Origin: Chryseobacterium oranimense
GTDB lineage: Bacteria; Bacteroidota; Bacteroidia; Flavobacteriales; Weeksellaceae
Assembly: GCF_900129755.1 (NCBI RefSeq)
Contig: NZ_FQWT01000002.1
Location: forward strand, 248,001 to 312,000
Reading direction: 5' to 3'
DNA length: 64,000 nucleotides
The translations under genes were made by a program, and so were the position numbers. Below are positions 43,645-53,173 of this stretch, one piece after another (position 1 is the first letter of the stretch; every line of letters begins with the position of its first letter). A model generated the notes under the pieces. The model searched no databases, was not told the DNA's origin, and worked only from the letters and a program-made list of their open reading frames with translations.

Positions 43645-44730
43645 ATGATTCCCGTAACACAACCCTTTCTTCCACCTCAGGAAGAATATGAAAAATATAT
43701 AGACGGTATCTGGAAAAGAAACTGGCTTACCAATATGGGGCCACTGGCCAGCCAGCTTGAAATGGAGCTTAAAGATCATTTAAAGCTCAATCATGTGCTG
43801 TTTGTAACCAACGGAACTGTTGCCATCCAGATGGCAATAAAAGCATTGGGAATTTCGGGTGAGGTAATTACTACTCCGTTTTCTTTTATTGCAACCACCA
43901 GTTCAATTGTCTGGGAAGGATGTACCCCTGTTTTTGTTGACATCGATGCCGAAAGCTTATGTATAGATCCTAAAAAAATTGAGGAAGCCATCACGGAAAA
44001 AACCAGCGCAATTCTCGCAACCCATGTTTATGGAAATCCATGTGACGTGGAAGCAATAGACATAATTGCAAAGAAACATAATCTAAAGGTGATCTATGAC
44101 GCAGCCCATGCTTTCGGAGTAGAAATAAACGGCAGATCCGTTTTCGAATATGGAGATATCTCCACCTGTTCTCTGCATGCTACAAAACTTTACCATAGTA
44201 TTGAAGGAGGTTTATTAATTACAAAAGACCCTGAATTATTAAAAAAGCTGGCTTACATCAGAAACTTCGGAATTGCAGGCTTCGATTCATTCTCGGAATT
44301 GGGTCTTAATGGTAAAAATTCAGAATTTCATGCCGCCATGGGACTTGTTAATCTAAAATACATTTCCCAGATACACGAAAAAAGAAAAGCACTCGCAGAG
44401 CTCTACAATGAAAAACTTAAAAATTTACGTTCTATAAGACCTCTCTGGCATTCAAAAGCTAATAATAATCATTCTTATTATCCTGTTGTTTTGGAAAGTG
44501 AGGAATTATTATTGAAATTAAAAAATGAGATGGATAAACAGGAAATTTTTACAAGAAGATATTTTTATCCGAGTTTAGCTTCCGCATTGCCGTATTTGCC
44601 AAAACTGGAACTTCCCATTACCGAAGATATTGCCAAACGGGTTTTGTGTCTTCCGTTTTACTATGATCTCACATTTGAAGAAGTTGAATATATTGCAAGA
44701 TTAATGTTAAGAATACAAAATAACGATTAG
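43645..44730 (+). CDS. DegT/DnrJ/EryC1/StrS family sugar aminotransferase
   Basis: A 361-residue PLP enzyme. It has MIPVTQPFLPPQEEYEKYID, the TTPFSFIATTSSIVWEGCTPVF region and the PLP lysine Lys181 in CSLHATKLYHSIEGG. The family aminates keto sugars at C3 or C4. Its partner ketosugar is not encoded next to it; the dTDP-4-keto sugar from RfbB is one possibility and a UDP sugar another. It sits behind wzt, 9 bp away, with a WbqC-like gene behind it. Confidence 0.88.
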   Translation: MIPVTQPFLPPQEEYEKYIDGIWKRNWLTNMGPLASQLEMELKDHLKLNHVLFVTNGTVAIQMAIKALGISGEVITTPFSFIATTSSIVWEGCTPVFVDIDAESLCIDPKKIEEAITEKTSAILATHVYGNPCDVEAIDIIAKKHNLKVIYDAAHAFGVEINGRSVFEYGDISTCSLHATKLYHSIEGGLLITKDPELLKKLAYIRNFGIAGFDSFSELGLNGKNSEFHAAMGLVNLKYISQIHEKRKALAELYNEKLKNLRSIRPLWHSKANNNHSYYPVVLESEELLLKLKNEMDKQEIFTRRYFYPSLASALPYLPKLELPITEDIAKRVLCLPFYYDLTFEEVEYIARLMLRIQNND

Positions 44731-44731
44731 T

Positions 44732-45448
44732 ATGAAAGTAGCGATAATGCAGCCTTATTTTTTACCATATCTTGGCTATATAAGTCTTATTAAGCATTCT
44801 GATCTTTTTATTCTTTTTGATCCTGTTCAATTTATAAAACATGGCTGGATAGAAAGAAATAGAATCCTGAAACAAAATGAAGGCTGGTTATACGTACAGG
44901 TACCTTTAGTAAAAAGTCCCCGGGAGACCCTTATAAAAGATTGTTTTATTGATAATTCGCAAAACTGGAAAAACAAAATTTTATCTCAGTTGGAGATTTA
45001 CAAGAAAAAGGCTCCTTATTATTACAAAACGCTTAAGGTAATAAATCAAATATTTGAAGAAGATTACAATGACATCGTTAGCTTAAATAAAAATTCATTA
45101 GAAAAAATATGTGAATATTTAGGATTCTACAAAGATCTTCCTGTATTTTCCAAGATGAATCTTGAAATTGAAAAACCTACTGCACCTGATGAATGGGCTT
45201 TAAATATCTGTAAAAAACTTCCGGTAAATGGTAATTTACACTATATAAATCCTATTGGCGGAATAGATTTTTTTGAAAGAGATAAATATAAAGCTAATAA
45301 TATAGACATTTCTTTCCAAAAAATGGAACTTCCTCATTATGATCAAAAAAGAGAGTCCTTTGAAAGTGGCTTATCCATAATAGATCTAATGATGTTTAAT
45401 TCTCCGGAGGAAATAAATGATATGTTGGACAAGTTTGAATTAATTTAA
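44732..45448 (+). CDS. WbqC family protein
   Basis: A 238-residue protein opening MKVAIMQPYFLPYLGYISLI, the hallmark of the WbqC-like family found in O-antigen loci. It also has DLFILFDPVQFIKHGWIERN (with His and Trp) and a C-terminal LSIIDLMMFNSPEEI. The family has been linked to aminosugar modification steps, but the reaction is not settled. It starts 1 bp behind the aminotransferase and overlaps the next gene by one base. The base composition from here to 52482 is lower in GC than in the genes before 44700 and after 52500. Confidence 0.85.
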   Translation: MKVAIMQPYFLPYLGYISLIKHSDLFILFDPVQFIKHGWIERNRILKQNEGWLYVQVPLVKSPRETLIKDCFIDNSQNWKNKILSQLEIYKKKAPYYYKTLKVINQIFEEDYNDIVSLNKNSLEKICEYLGFYKDLPVFSKMNLEIEKPTAPDEWALNICKKLPVNGNLHYINPIGGIDFFERDKYKANNIDISFQKMELPHYDQKRESFESGLSIIDLMMFNSPEEINDMLDKFELI

Positions 45449-46401
45449 TGAGTACAAAATCAATAGGAGGATATTTTGAGCTGGAACTTCCCAATACAAT
45501 AAATAATTGGGATAAGGATTTTATTGAGTTAAACTCTGCCAGAAACTGTCTGGAATATATTCTATTGGCGAGAAAAAGCACAAAAATTTATCTTGCATAT
45601 TATACTTGTGATGTCCTCTTAGAACCCATCAAAAAACTTAACATTAACTACGAATTCTATGATATAGATTTCAACCTGGAACCAATATTTGATTATTCTA
45701 AAATAAAAGATTCTGAAATATTTTTGTACACTAACTATTTTGGGATAAAAGATAAATTTATCAATATTCTGTGTGAAAGATTTCTTAATAAAATAGTAAT
45801 AGATAATGCTCAGTCGTTTTTCTCTTTACCAATAACAGGTGTAGATACCTTTTACTCTCCAAGAAAATTTGTAGGGGTAGCCGATGGCGGTTTTTTAAGT
45901 AGTGATAAAAAAATTAATTCGGATTTTGAAAGAGATCAAAGTTATGATAGAATGAGCCATCTTTTGAAAAGAATAGATCTGTCTGCTGAAGAAGCCTACA
46001 TTGATTTCTGTGCAAATGATAGATCATTGGAAAACCAGCCCATAAAATTAATGTCCAATCTTACCAAAAAAATTCTTTCTACCTTAAATTTTGATGATAT
46101 AAAAAAAAGAAGAAAAGAAAATTTTGCATTTCTAAATGAAAGATTAAAAGAAAATAATCTTTTAAAGATTGATATTTCAGAAGATTCAGTCCCAATGATC
46201 TATCCGTTTAGAACTAAAAATAAAGATCTCAAAAAGCAACTTATCAATAAGAAAATTTATTGTGCCACTTATTGGCCCAATGTTTTTGAATGGTGTAGTG
46301 AAGAGACCAACTCCTACATTTTGGCAGAAGAAATTATAGCACTTCCTATAGATCAGCGATACTCTATTAATGATATGAGAAAAATTTTAGAAAATGTATA
46401 A
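45448..46401 (+). CDS. Short PLP aminotransferase-like protein
   Basis: A 317-residue protein with a reduced DegT-like layout: SARNCLEYILLARKSTKIYL at the cofactor phosphate region, FDYSKIKDSEIFLYTNYFGI, VIDNAQSFF and FYSPRKFVGVADGGFL. The lysine that would hold PLP is probably Lys140. It is about 50 residues shorter than normal family members, with the C-terminal domain reduced. The active-site Asp is replaced by the DNAQ context (compare EDNAQ in FdtB). It overlaps the WbqC gene by one base and the next gene by eight, so the three act together. It may be an enzyme on an unusual substrate. Confidence 0.65.
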   Translation: MSTKSIGGYFELELPNTINNWDKDFIELNSARNCLEYILLARKSTKIYLAYYTCDVLLEPIKKLNINYEFYDIDFNLEPIFDYSKIKDSEIFLYTNYFGIKDKFINILCERFLNKIVIDNAQSFFSLPITGVDTFYSPRKFVGVADGGFLSSDKKINSDFERDQSYDRMSHLLKRIDLSAEEAYIDFCANDRSLENQPIKLMSNLTKKILSTLNFDDIKKRRKENFAFLNERLKENNLLKIDISEDSVPMIYPFRTKNKDLKKQLINKKIYCATYWPNVFEWCSEETNSYILAEEIIALPIDQRYSINDMRKILENV

Positions 46402-47725
46402 TGTTTTAATCAGACCTCTTCAAAAAGAAGATGCACTTATTTCATATCAGTGGAGAAACGATCCGGAAGTTTGGAAATATACAGGCTCCCGTCCCGATAT
46501 AGAAATTACCAAAGAAATAGAATCCGAGTGGATTGTGAAAGTTCTTCAGGATGAAAAAAGTAAAAGGTTTGCTATTTTATGTGATAACGAATATATCGGA
46601 AATGTTCACCTTAATAATATTGAAAATAATGCTGCTGAATTTCATATTTTTATCGGTAATAAAGACTTTTGGGGAAAAGGAATCTCCCAATTGGCAACCT
46701 ACCAGATACTTTACTATGCTAAAGAAGTATTGAAGCTTTCTGAAATATATTTATATGTAAAGCCTGAAAATATTGCAGCTGTAGAATCCTATAAAAGGAA
46801 TAATTTTGTAGTTATTGAGGAGAATCCGGGTAATGTTAAAATGTTATTACGGCTTTCCGAACTTAAAAACACTACCGTTAGCATATTTGTAATGGTATAT
46901 AATCATGGGCAATATTTAAAAGATTGTCTTGATAGTTTACTGGAGCAAAAAACAAATTTCAACTATGATATTGTAGTTGGAGAAGATTGCTCAAAAGATA
47001 ATTCCCGAGAAATTTTACTTAGCTATCAAAAACTGTATCCGGGAAAATTTAAGCTTTTACTTCATCCTAATAATATAGGAGCAGCAGAAAATCAACGTAT
47101 AGTTTTAGAGAACTCTCAAGGAAAATATGTCGCTATTTGTGAGGGAGATGACTACTGGACAAATCCTTTAAAACTCCAAAAACAAGTCGATTTTTTAGAA
47201 AGTAACATTGATTATGTTTTGTGTTTTCATAAAGTTAAAATTCTAAAACCTACAGGAGAAGTTGTTGATGATTTTATCACAAAAATTCCTGAAAATTATG
47301 AGCTAAGGAGAACCTTGGCAGAAAACTCTAATTATATCCATACTCCTAGTGTCGTTTTCAGAAATATCAGTCTTACTGAATATCAAAGCTTAGAATTCAG
47401 AAATTCCCCTATCGGAGATTATTTTCTATATTTGGCTCTCGCCAACCATGGTAAAATGGGATACCTAGATGAAACAATGTGTGTATATAGATATGGTGTG
47501 GGAATTTTCAGTTCATTAGATAACTTTAAACAACTTAAAGCAAATATCTCACTTTATGTTAATCTATATTCTAATGAAAAAGATCCTATTATAAAAACAA
47601 TATTTTATAGAAACTTCCAAAATGCAATGTCTCAGGTTGAATATCAATACATAATAAATGACAAATTATTAAAAACAAGGAGACATAAAATTGTCGAAAA
47701 AATTTATAAAAGGTTTAAAAAATAG
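46394..47725 (+). CDS. Fusion of GNAT acyltransferase and GT2 glycosyltransferase
   Basis: A 443-residue two-domain protein. Residues 1-150 are a GNAT domain (LIRPLQKEDALISYQWRNDP, WGKGISQLATYQILYYAKEV, VKPENIAAVESYKRNNF). From ~155 a GT2 domain begins (TTVSIFVMVYNHGQYLKDCL, then DIVVGEDCSKDNS, then EGDDYWTNPLKLQKQVDFLE with the metal-binding DxD-like EGDD). The probable role is to acylate an amino sugar and transfer a sugar in the same glycan. The fusion spans a single continuous frame with no sign of an error. It overlaps the preceding gene by 8 bp. Confidence 0.85.
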   Translation: MYNVLIRPLQKEDALISYQWRNDPEVWKYTGSRPDIEITKEIESEWIVKVLQDEKSKRFAILCDNEYIGNVHLNNIENNAAEFHIFIGNKDFWGKGISQLATYQILYYAKEVLKLSEIYLYVKPENIAAVESYKRNNFVVIEENPGNVKMLLRLSELKNTTVSIFVMVYNHGQYLKDCLDSLLEQKTNFNYDIVVGEDCSKDNSREILLSYQKLYPGKFKLLLHPNNIGAAENQRIVLENSQGKYVAICEGDDYWTNPLKLQKQVDFLESNIDYVLCFHKVKILKPTGEVVDDFITKIPENYELRRTLAENSNYIHTPSVVFRNISLTEYQSLEFRNSPIGDYFLYLALANHGKMGYLDETMCVYRYGVGIFSSLDNFKQLKANISLYVNLYSNEKDPIIKTIFYRNFQNAMSQVEYQYIINDKLLKTRRHKIVEKIYKRFKK

Positions 47726-47728
47726 ACA

Positions 47729-48766
47729 ATGGATAAAATCATAGATATTAATAATAGAAGTAATAATTTTGATTTTCTTCGTCTACTTTTTTCCAGTTTG
47801 GTAATCATATCACATTCCTATCCATTAACCAATAAACCTGAAATCATTGATGAATTAACTAAAGGGCAGTTAAGTTTAGGGTCATTATCTGTAAACTGTT
47901 TTTTTATTATGAGCGGCTACCTTATTATGACAAGCCTACAACGCAGTAAAACCCCACAAGAATATATGTGGAAACGGATATTACGTCTTTACCCCGCTTA
48001 CCTAATATTATTATTGCTCACTATGCTATTTCTTCCTATAGTGTATCAGGGTAAAAACATATTTCATGAAGAAACATATTGGAGCTATTTTCCAAATGCA
48101 CTTTCATTATACAAAATACAATATGAGGTAAAGGGTATTTTTGAGAGCAATCCTTATCCAAGGGCAATTAATGGTAGTCTCTGGTCTTTATCCTATGAAT
48201 TTACCATGTATATTGCTTTATTGCTTTTATTTCCTCTTCGTAAATACAAGTATCTCAAAGTTATAGTTATCATTATTTTTCTTTCATCTTTTTATTGTTC
48301 GATTACTGAAACTCACTTTTTAGGAAATACAATGAAAAAAATATACCTGTTGCCTATTGAATTTTACAGACTTTGTACTTATTTCATAGCAGGAAGTGTA
48401 TTGGTATTTATTAAATTTCAGAAAATTAATAATTTTTTGGTAAGATGCTTGCTTTTTGCATCATTAATAATGTCTTTGTATTTTGGATTCTATAAATATG
48501 TAAGCCCGTTTCTTTTACCTTTATTAATTTTACTCATTGGAGTCAACAAAGATAAATATATAAGCAGTATAGGTGAGAAAATAGGAGATATTTCTTATGG
48601 CGTATACATTTATGCATTTATAGTTCAGCAAGCGCTCATGTATTATTTTGGACTTGGAACACTACCATTAATGTTGGCAAGTATAATCATCACCTATATT
48701 CTAGCGTATGCATCATGGCATTTGATTGAAAAGAAAATGTTAACCTATAAAAATTTAGTGAGATGA
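47729..48766 (+). CDS. Acyltransferase 3 family membrane O-acyltransferase
   Basis: A 345-residue inner-membrane protein with about ten hydrophobic segments. The opening NNFDFLRLLFSSLVIISHSY contains the conserved His of acyltransferase 3 enzymes, and FIMSGYLIMTSLQRSKTPQE and MWKRILRLYPAYL follow, with the RILRLYPAY motif. These enzymes add acetyl or other acyl groups to sugar hydroxyls (OafA, OatA types). The target is presumably the O-polysaccharide or its precursor. The stop overlaps the next gene by 4 bp. Confidence 0.88.
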   Translation: MDKIIDINNRSNNFDFLRLLFSSLVIISHSYPLTNKPEIIDELTKGQLSLGSLSVNCFFIMSGYLIMTSLQRSKTPQEYMWKRILRLYPAYLILLLLTMLFLPIVYQGKNIFHEETYWSYFPNALSLYKIQYEVKGIFESNPYPRAINGSLWSLSYEFTMYIALLLLFPLRKYKYLKVIVIIIFLSSFYCSITETHFLGNTMKKIYLLPIEFYRLCTYFIAGSVLVFIKFQKINNFLVRCLLFASLIMSLYFGFYKYVSPFLLPLLILLIGVNKDKYISSIGEKIGDISYGVYIYAFIVQQALMYYFGLGTLPLMLASIIITYILAYASWHLIEKKMLTYKNLVR

Positions 48767-49695
48767 CATTACGGAATCATCAAAACAAACTTGCCATAGT
48801 TATTCCTTACTATAAAATAGATTTTTTTGAGGAAACCATTAAGTCTGTTGCAGCACAAACCAACAAGAATTTCGTTTTATATATAGGCAATGATGCCAGC
48901 CCCAATGATCCCATCAGCATCATTGAAAAATACCTTCAGCCTGAAAGCTATTTTTATTTCAGTTACAAGGATAATCTAGGTGGTAAAAACCTAGCCCTGC
49001 AATGGGAAAGAATATTAGAAAATGTGAAAGAAGAATGGTTCCAGATTCTAGGGGATGATGATATGATCTCTGAAAATTTTGTGGAGGAATTCTATAAAAA
49101 TATTCAAACAGCTGAGAATAAAAATATCTCCGTTATAAAGTTTGTCCATGAATGGATTGATGAGAATAATAAGCATATTGAAACATTTGACTATAAAGTA
49201 GATATTTTAAATGCTGTAGAATTTATAATTAAAAAATATAAAGGCTTAGTTAAAAGCAGCCTTTCAGAAAATATATTTAAAACGAAAATGTATTACAAAT
49301 TTCGTTTTGAAAAAATACCTCTTGCTTGGGGGAGTGATGAAATTGCTTTATTATCTTTTTCTAATTATAAAGATATTTTATACTGCCACAATTCGAAAGT
49401 CTTAGTGCGAATTTCAGGATCAAGTATATCAGGCTCTGAAACAATGGATCAACGAAAGAAAGCAGCCTACAATCATTTCCGCGAACTAATTATTATCAAA
49501 CATTCAAAATATTTCCCTGCATCTTTCATTCATTTATTAATTTCTGACTACTTAAACTACTGTCATTATAACGGTCTACCTGCAAATTACAAAGTTGCCT
49601 TATATAATTTTCGGAATCTACATTTTATGCAATTTCTTAAAAATATTCGTAAAATATATTATCTTAATCAGATGTATAAATTGAAACAAATCTAA
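48763..49695 (+). CDS. GT2 family glycosyltransferase
   Basis: A 310-residue inverting A-fold transferase. It has LAIVIPYYKIDFFEETIKSV at the start, NFVLYIGNDASPNDPISIIE and WFQILGDDDMISENFVEEFY with GDDD in place of DxD. The length and fold suit adding one residue to the growing chain. It overlaps the acyltransferase gene by 4 bp and ends before a short gap with its own promoter-like element. The specificity is unknown. Confidence 0.85.
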   Translation: MTLRNHQNKLAIVIPYYKIDFFEETIKSVAAQTNKNFVLYIGNDASPNDPISIIEKYLQPESYFYFSYKDNLGGKNLALQWERILENVKEEWFQILGDDDMISENFVEEFYKNIQTAENKNISVIKFVHEWIDENNKHIETFDYKVDILNAVEFIIKKYKGLVKSSLSENIFKTKMYYKFRFEKIPLAWGSDEIALLSFSNYKDILYCHNSKVLVRISGSSISGSETMDQRKKAAYNHFRELIIIKHSKYFPASFIHLLISDYLNYCHYNGLPANYKVALYNFRNLHFMQFLKNIRKIYYLNQMYKLKQI

Positions 49696-49759
49696 GTTTA
49701 ATTTCTAAACTACTTTTACTAGGTATAGTATAAATGTAATTTCAGCTTATAATTTTTAA

Positions 49760-49767
49760 TATCTTTG
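49760..49767 (+). promoter_or_regulatory. Possible internal promoter element
   Basis: TATCTTTG, a TAnnTTTG match, lies 17 nt before the next ATG in the 88-bp gap behind the gene at 48763. The -33 element is unclear. It would let the downstream glycosyltransferases be made separately. Confidence 0.45.
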
Positions 49768-49783
49768 TTTTACAAGACACAAT

Positions 49784-50611
49784 ATGCCCTCACCATTTAT
49801 TTCTGTAATAGTTCCTTGCTACAACCAATCGCAGTATTTGGATGAATGCCTGCAATCTGTATTCGACCAGACTTATCAGCATTGGGAATGTATTATTGTA
49901 GATGATGGCTCTCCTGATAATACTGAGCAAATTGCAAAAAACTGGATTGAAAAAGATCCCCGTTTTATATATCTAAAAAAAGATAATGGCGGAGTTTCAT
50001 CAGCAAGAAATTTGGGAATATCAACAGCACAAGGAGAATGGATCCTGCCGCTTGATGGTGATGATAAAATTGGGAAAAGCTACCTTGAATTTGCCTCGAA
50101 ACATTTTCATCAGAAGATGGACATCATTTATTGTAAAGCAAAATATTTTGGCACTCGAAATGATGAATTTTTATTGGATGAATTTCAAGTTCCAAAAATG
50201 CTCTTGGAGAACCAAATTTTCTGCACTGCATTTTTCAAAAAAGAAGATTGGCATAATATAGGAGGCTTCGATGAGTCAATGCATGAAGGTTATGAGGACT
50301 GGGATTTTTGGATATCTCTTATTGCATCAAAAAAGGGTTTAATTAATACCTTTAAAATCGACTATTTTGGTTTTTTTTATAGAATAAAAGAGATTTCCAG
50401 AAATACAGAAGCTATGAAAATTGGTGATGACAGCCTGCGAAAATATCTTTATGAAAAACACCAGTCTTTATATCTAGAAAATATTACAGGGTTTAAGAAT
50501 ATTCTTCATGAAAATAAAAAATTGAAACAAAGAAATAATAATCTGGAAAAAATTATAAATAGTAAGAGATATCGATTCATCAATAAAATTCTTAATATTT
50601 TTAAATTATGA
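49784..50611 (+). CDS. GT2 family glycosyltransferase
   Basis: A 275-residue A-fold transferase: FISVIVPCYNQSQYLDECLQ, CIIVDDGSPDNTEQIAKNW, GEWILPLDGDDKIGKSYLEF with the DGDD metal-binding motif, and MHEGYEDWDFWISLIASKKG, the ED catalytic region. The C-terminal ~45 residues form a basic helix (ENKKLKQRNNNLEKIINSKR) that may attach to the membrane. It overlaps the next gene by 4 bp. Confidence 0.88.
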   Translation: MPSPFISVIVPCYNQSQYLDECLQSVFDQTYQHWECIIVDDGSPDNTEQIAKNWIEKDPRFIYLKKDNGGVSSARNLGISTAQGEWILPLDGDDKIGKSYLEFASKHFHQKMDIIYCKAKYFGTRNDEFLLDEFQVPKMLLENQIFCTAFFKKEDWHNIGGFDESMHEGYEDWDFWISLIASKKGLINTFKIDYFGFFYRIKEISRNTEAMKIGDDSLRKYLYEKHQSLYLENITGFKNILHENKKLKQRNNNLEKIINSKRYRFINKILNIFKL

Positions 50612-51540
50612 AAGTATCTGTAGCCTTATGCACCTATAATGGCGGGCAATATTTAAACGAACAACTGAATTCTATCCTCAGCCAAACTGTAGAAGTGGAC
50701 GAAGTTGTTATTTGCGATGACGGCTCAAACGATAAAACCATAGAAATACTTTTTAGCTATCAAGAAAAACATCCCGGTATTTTCAAGATTTATCAGAATG
50801 AAACTAACCTTGGATTCATTAAAAATTTTGAAAAAGCAATCAAGCTCTGTTCCCATGAAATTATTATTATCTGTGATCAGGATGACATTTGGGAAAAAGA
50901 TAAGGTAGAGGAAACTATCCGCTTTTTTGAGAATAATTCTCAATTTGACGGTGTTTTTCATGATCTAAAGCTGATTGATGATGATAAAATACATCCTTCC
51001 TATTTAAATTGGAAAGGCATATCACATGAAGAAATTATCCGCGAAATAAAAAATGATAACCTTTTTGTGGCATTAGTTCAAAAAGGAAGTTTTGTTTTAG
51101 GCTGTGCATTGGCAATAAAAAAAGAATCTTTGAAAAAATATGAAATGGAAGATTTTCCTATTGCCCATGATTACTATATTGCTCAAAAATTAGCTTCAAA
51201 AAATACTTTAGGATTTATTTCAAAATCCCTGTCTTCATATAGGCTTCATTCAAACCAGGTGTATGGTTTGAGATATAAATCTGACAAAAAAGAGGAGAAA
51301 ATATCTGAAACTCAAAAATATTTTAAAGAATATGTTTGGTCATACCTTCAGATTCTTAAAAGATATAAGGAAATGAACCCTAAAGAAAACGAGAAACAAA
51401 CAAAAATCTATTCTGTTTTTATAAAAAATAGAAATTCTTATCTAATGTCTTTAGGATTTTTAGAAAAGAAAATATATATTTTAAAGTGTATTCGTCACAA
51501 GTATTTGGATTTGGGAATAGCTGATTTATTTAAAATTTAA
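50608..51540 (+). CDS. GT2 family glycosyltransferase, rhamnosyltransferase-like
   Basis: A 310-residue transferase: KVSVALCTYNGGQYLNEQLN, EVDEVVICDDGSNDKTIEIL, IIICDQDDIWEKDKVEETIR. The DQDDIW motif and the general pattern are those of GT2 enzymes that include rhamnosyl- and other deoxysugar transferases; dTDP-rhamnose genes are absent here, so the donor may be the amino-deoxy sugar. The gene ends 9 bp before the next start. The donor is inferred only. Confidence 0.85.
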   Translation: MKVSVALCTYNGGQYLNEQLNSILSQTVEVDEVVICDDGSNDKTIEILFSYQEKHPGIFKIYQNETNLGFIKNFEKAIKLCSHEIIIICDQDDIWEKDKVEETIRFFENNSQFDGVFHDLKLIDDDKIHPSYLNWKGISHEEIIREIKNDNLFVALVQKGSFVLGCALAIKKESLKKYEMEDFPIAHDYYIAQKLASKNTLGFISKSLSSYRLHSNQVYGLRYKSDKKEEKISETQKYFKEYVWSYLQILKRYKEMNPKENEKQTKIYSVFIKNRNSYLMSLGFLEKKIYILKCIRHKYLDLGIADLFKI

Positions 51541-51549
51541 ACGCAAAAT

Positions 51550-52482
51550 ATGGATGTAAGCGTTTGTATTACAACTTATAAACACGAAAAATATATTAAA
51601 CAATGTCTTGAGAGTATTTTCGCTCAGGAGTTTTTGGGTGCATATGAAATTATTATTTGTAATGATAATTCTCCTGATAATACAGAAGAAATTATTAATG
51701 AAATAATAGCATTACATCCAAAAGGTGATAAAATAAAATATTTTAAGAATGTTCCTAATTTAGGATATGTAAAAAACACTTTATTTTCTTTCTCAAAAGC
51801 TTCGGGCAAATATATTTCTATCTTAGACGGTGATGATTACTGGATAGATGCTTCCAAATTACAGAAACAATTTGATTTTTTGGAAAAAAATCCTGATTTC
51901 TCCGGAGTTGGTACAGATTCCATTGTGATTTATGAAGACGCACCAATTCCCAGTCATGGTTTTTCGGGACACTTGGGGCAGGAACTTACTAAAGATAGTC
52001 TCACAGATAGAAACATTTGTCAAACATCAACATTTTTCTTCAAAAAAAGTATTTTGAAGGATGATTTTCCGACAAAAATTATTTCAGCAGACAGGTGTCT
52101 TTATCTTTTGGCCGGATGTTATGGTAAAATCAAAGTTCTTCCCGAGCAAATGAGTACTTACAGACAGTTTTCAGCAAGTATTTCAAAAAATGTAACATAT
52201 GAAATGATGAAGGGAGATTTTGCCATCATCCCCTTTATAAAAAAATATAATCAGGATTATAAAACCTCAAAACTAAAAGCTTATTTTTATTATACATTGA
52301 TGACATATTCTAATGTAATCACGAAATCTAATTTTAATAAAGCGGCTACAGGATATTTTTTAAACAATGTTTTATCAAAATTCACATTGAATCCCATAAA
52401 ATTATACCTGACAATAAAATGGAGCATACACACAATTAAACAAAAATATCAGATAAAATCACAAAATAATAGTTTTATCTAA
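51550..52482 (+). CDS. GT2 family glycosyltransferase
   Basis: A 310-residue A-fold transferase: DVSVCITTYKHEKYIKQCLE, EIIICNDNSPDNTEEIINEI, KYISILDGDDYWIDASKLQK with the DGDDYW motif. This resembles the GT2 half of the fusion protein at 46394, whose EGDDYWTNPLKLQK lies in the same place, so the two may be distant paralogues. The gene ends the low-GC block of this locus. Confidence 0.87.
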   Translation: MDVSVCITTYKHEKYIKQCLESIFAQEFLGAYEIIICNDNSPDNTEEIINEIIALHPKGDKIKYFKNVPNLGYVKNTLFSFSKASGKYISILDGDDYWIDASKLQKQFDFLEKNPDFSGVGTDSIVIYEDAPIPSHGFSGHLGQELTKDSLTDRNICQTSTFFFKKSILKDDFPTKIISADRCLYLLAGCYGKIKVLPEQMSTYRQFSASISKNVTYEMMKGDFAIIPFIKKYNQDYKTSKLKAYFYYTLMTYSNVITKSNFNKAATGYFLNNVLSKFTLNPIKLYLTIKWSIHTIKQKYQIKSQNNSFI

Positions 52483-52493
52483 AACACACATAA

Positions 52494-53162
52494 ATGATTA
52501 TAGGAAACGGACTTATTGCTAATTCATTAAGAAATATCGATTCAGAAGATCATCTGTTCTTTGCTTCCGGTGTTTCAAATTCCCTCGAAACCAAGAACTC
52601 CGAATTTGAAAGAGAATTCAACCTTCTGAAAAATACTTTGGAAAAATACATCCAAAGCAAATTCATCTATTTTTCAACACTAAGCGTACATGACCAGTCG
52701 AAACAGGATAGTCCCTATGTCTTGCATAAGCTTAAAATGGAAAATTATATCAAAGACAATTCCCCGAACTATCTTATTCTCCGTATTGGAAATATCGTAG
52801 GGAAAGGAGGGAACCCCAATACCTTGTTCAACTATTTAAAGACCCAGATTACACACGATCATAAATTTAACGTTCATAGCCATGCCAGAAGACTGCTGAT
52901 TGATATGGACGATATCAATAAATTTTTAGTGGAAATCTGCCCTTCTATACAGAATAAAACCATCAGCTATGCTTTCCCGTACTATTATAATTTACAGGAA
53001 ATTATAGGAGCTATTGAGAAAAAAGTAAATAAAAAAGCCGTTTACGATACTATAGACGAAGGAGATTTCTACCAGGTTTCCTTTGAAGAAAATGTCAATC
53101 AGTTCTTCTCCGGTATCAATCCTGAAGACTATATAGAATCTTTGGCCAATAAGTACATATAA
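52494..53162 (+). CDS. Short SDR-type NAD(P)-dependent sugar epimerase/dehydratase-like protein
   Basis: A 222-residue protein with a reduced Rossmann fold. The opening MIIGNGLIANSL carries the nucleotide-binding GxGxxA with almost no leader. The catalytic STLSV...YVLHK (Ser, then Tyr-x3-Lys) is at about 62-80. It has LRIGNIVGKGGNPNTLFNYL and LLIDMDDINKFLVEI further on. At two-thirds the usual length, it lacks part of the substrate domain. It may be a reductase or epimerase on a nucleotide sugar. It is 11 bp before a GT2 gene. Confidence 0.7.
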   Translation: MIIGNGLIANSLRNIDSEDHLFFASGVSNSLETKNSEFEREFNLLKNTLEKYIQSKFIYFSTLSVHDQSKQDSPYVLHKLKMENYIKDNSPNYLILRIGNIVGKGGNPNTLFNYLKTQITHDHKFNVHSHARRLLIDMDDINKFLVEICPSIQNKTISYAFPYYYNLQEIIGAIEKKVNKKAVYDTIDEGDFYQVSFEENVNQFFSGINPEDYIESLANKYI

Positions 53163-53173
53163 GCTGCAAAAAG

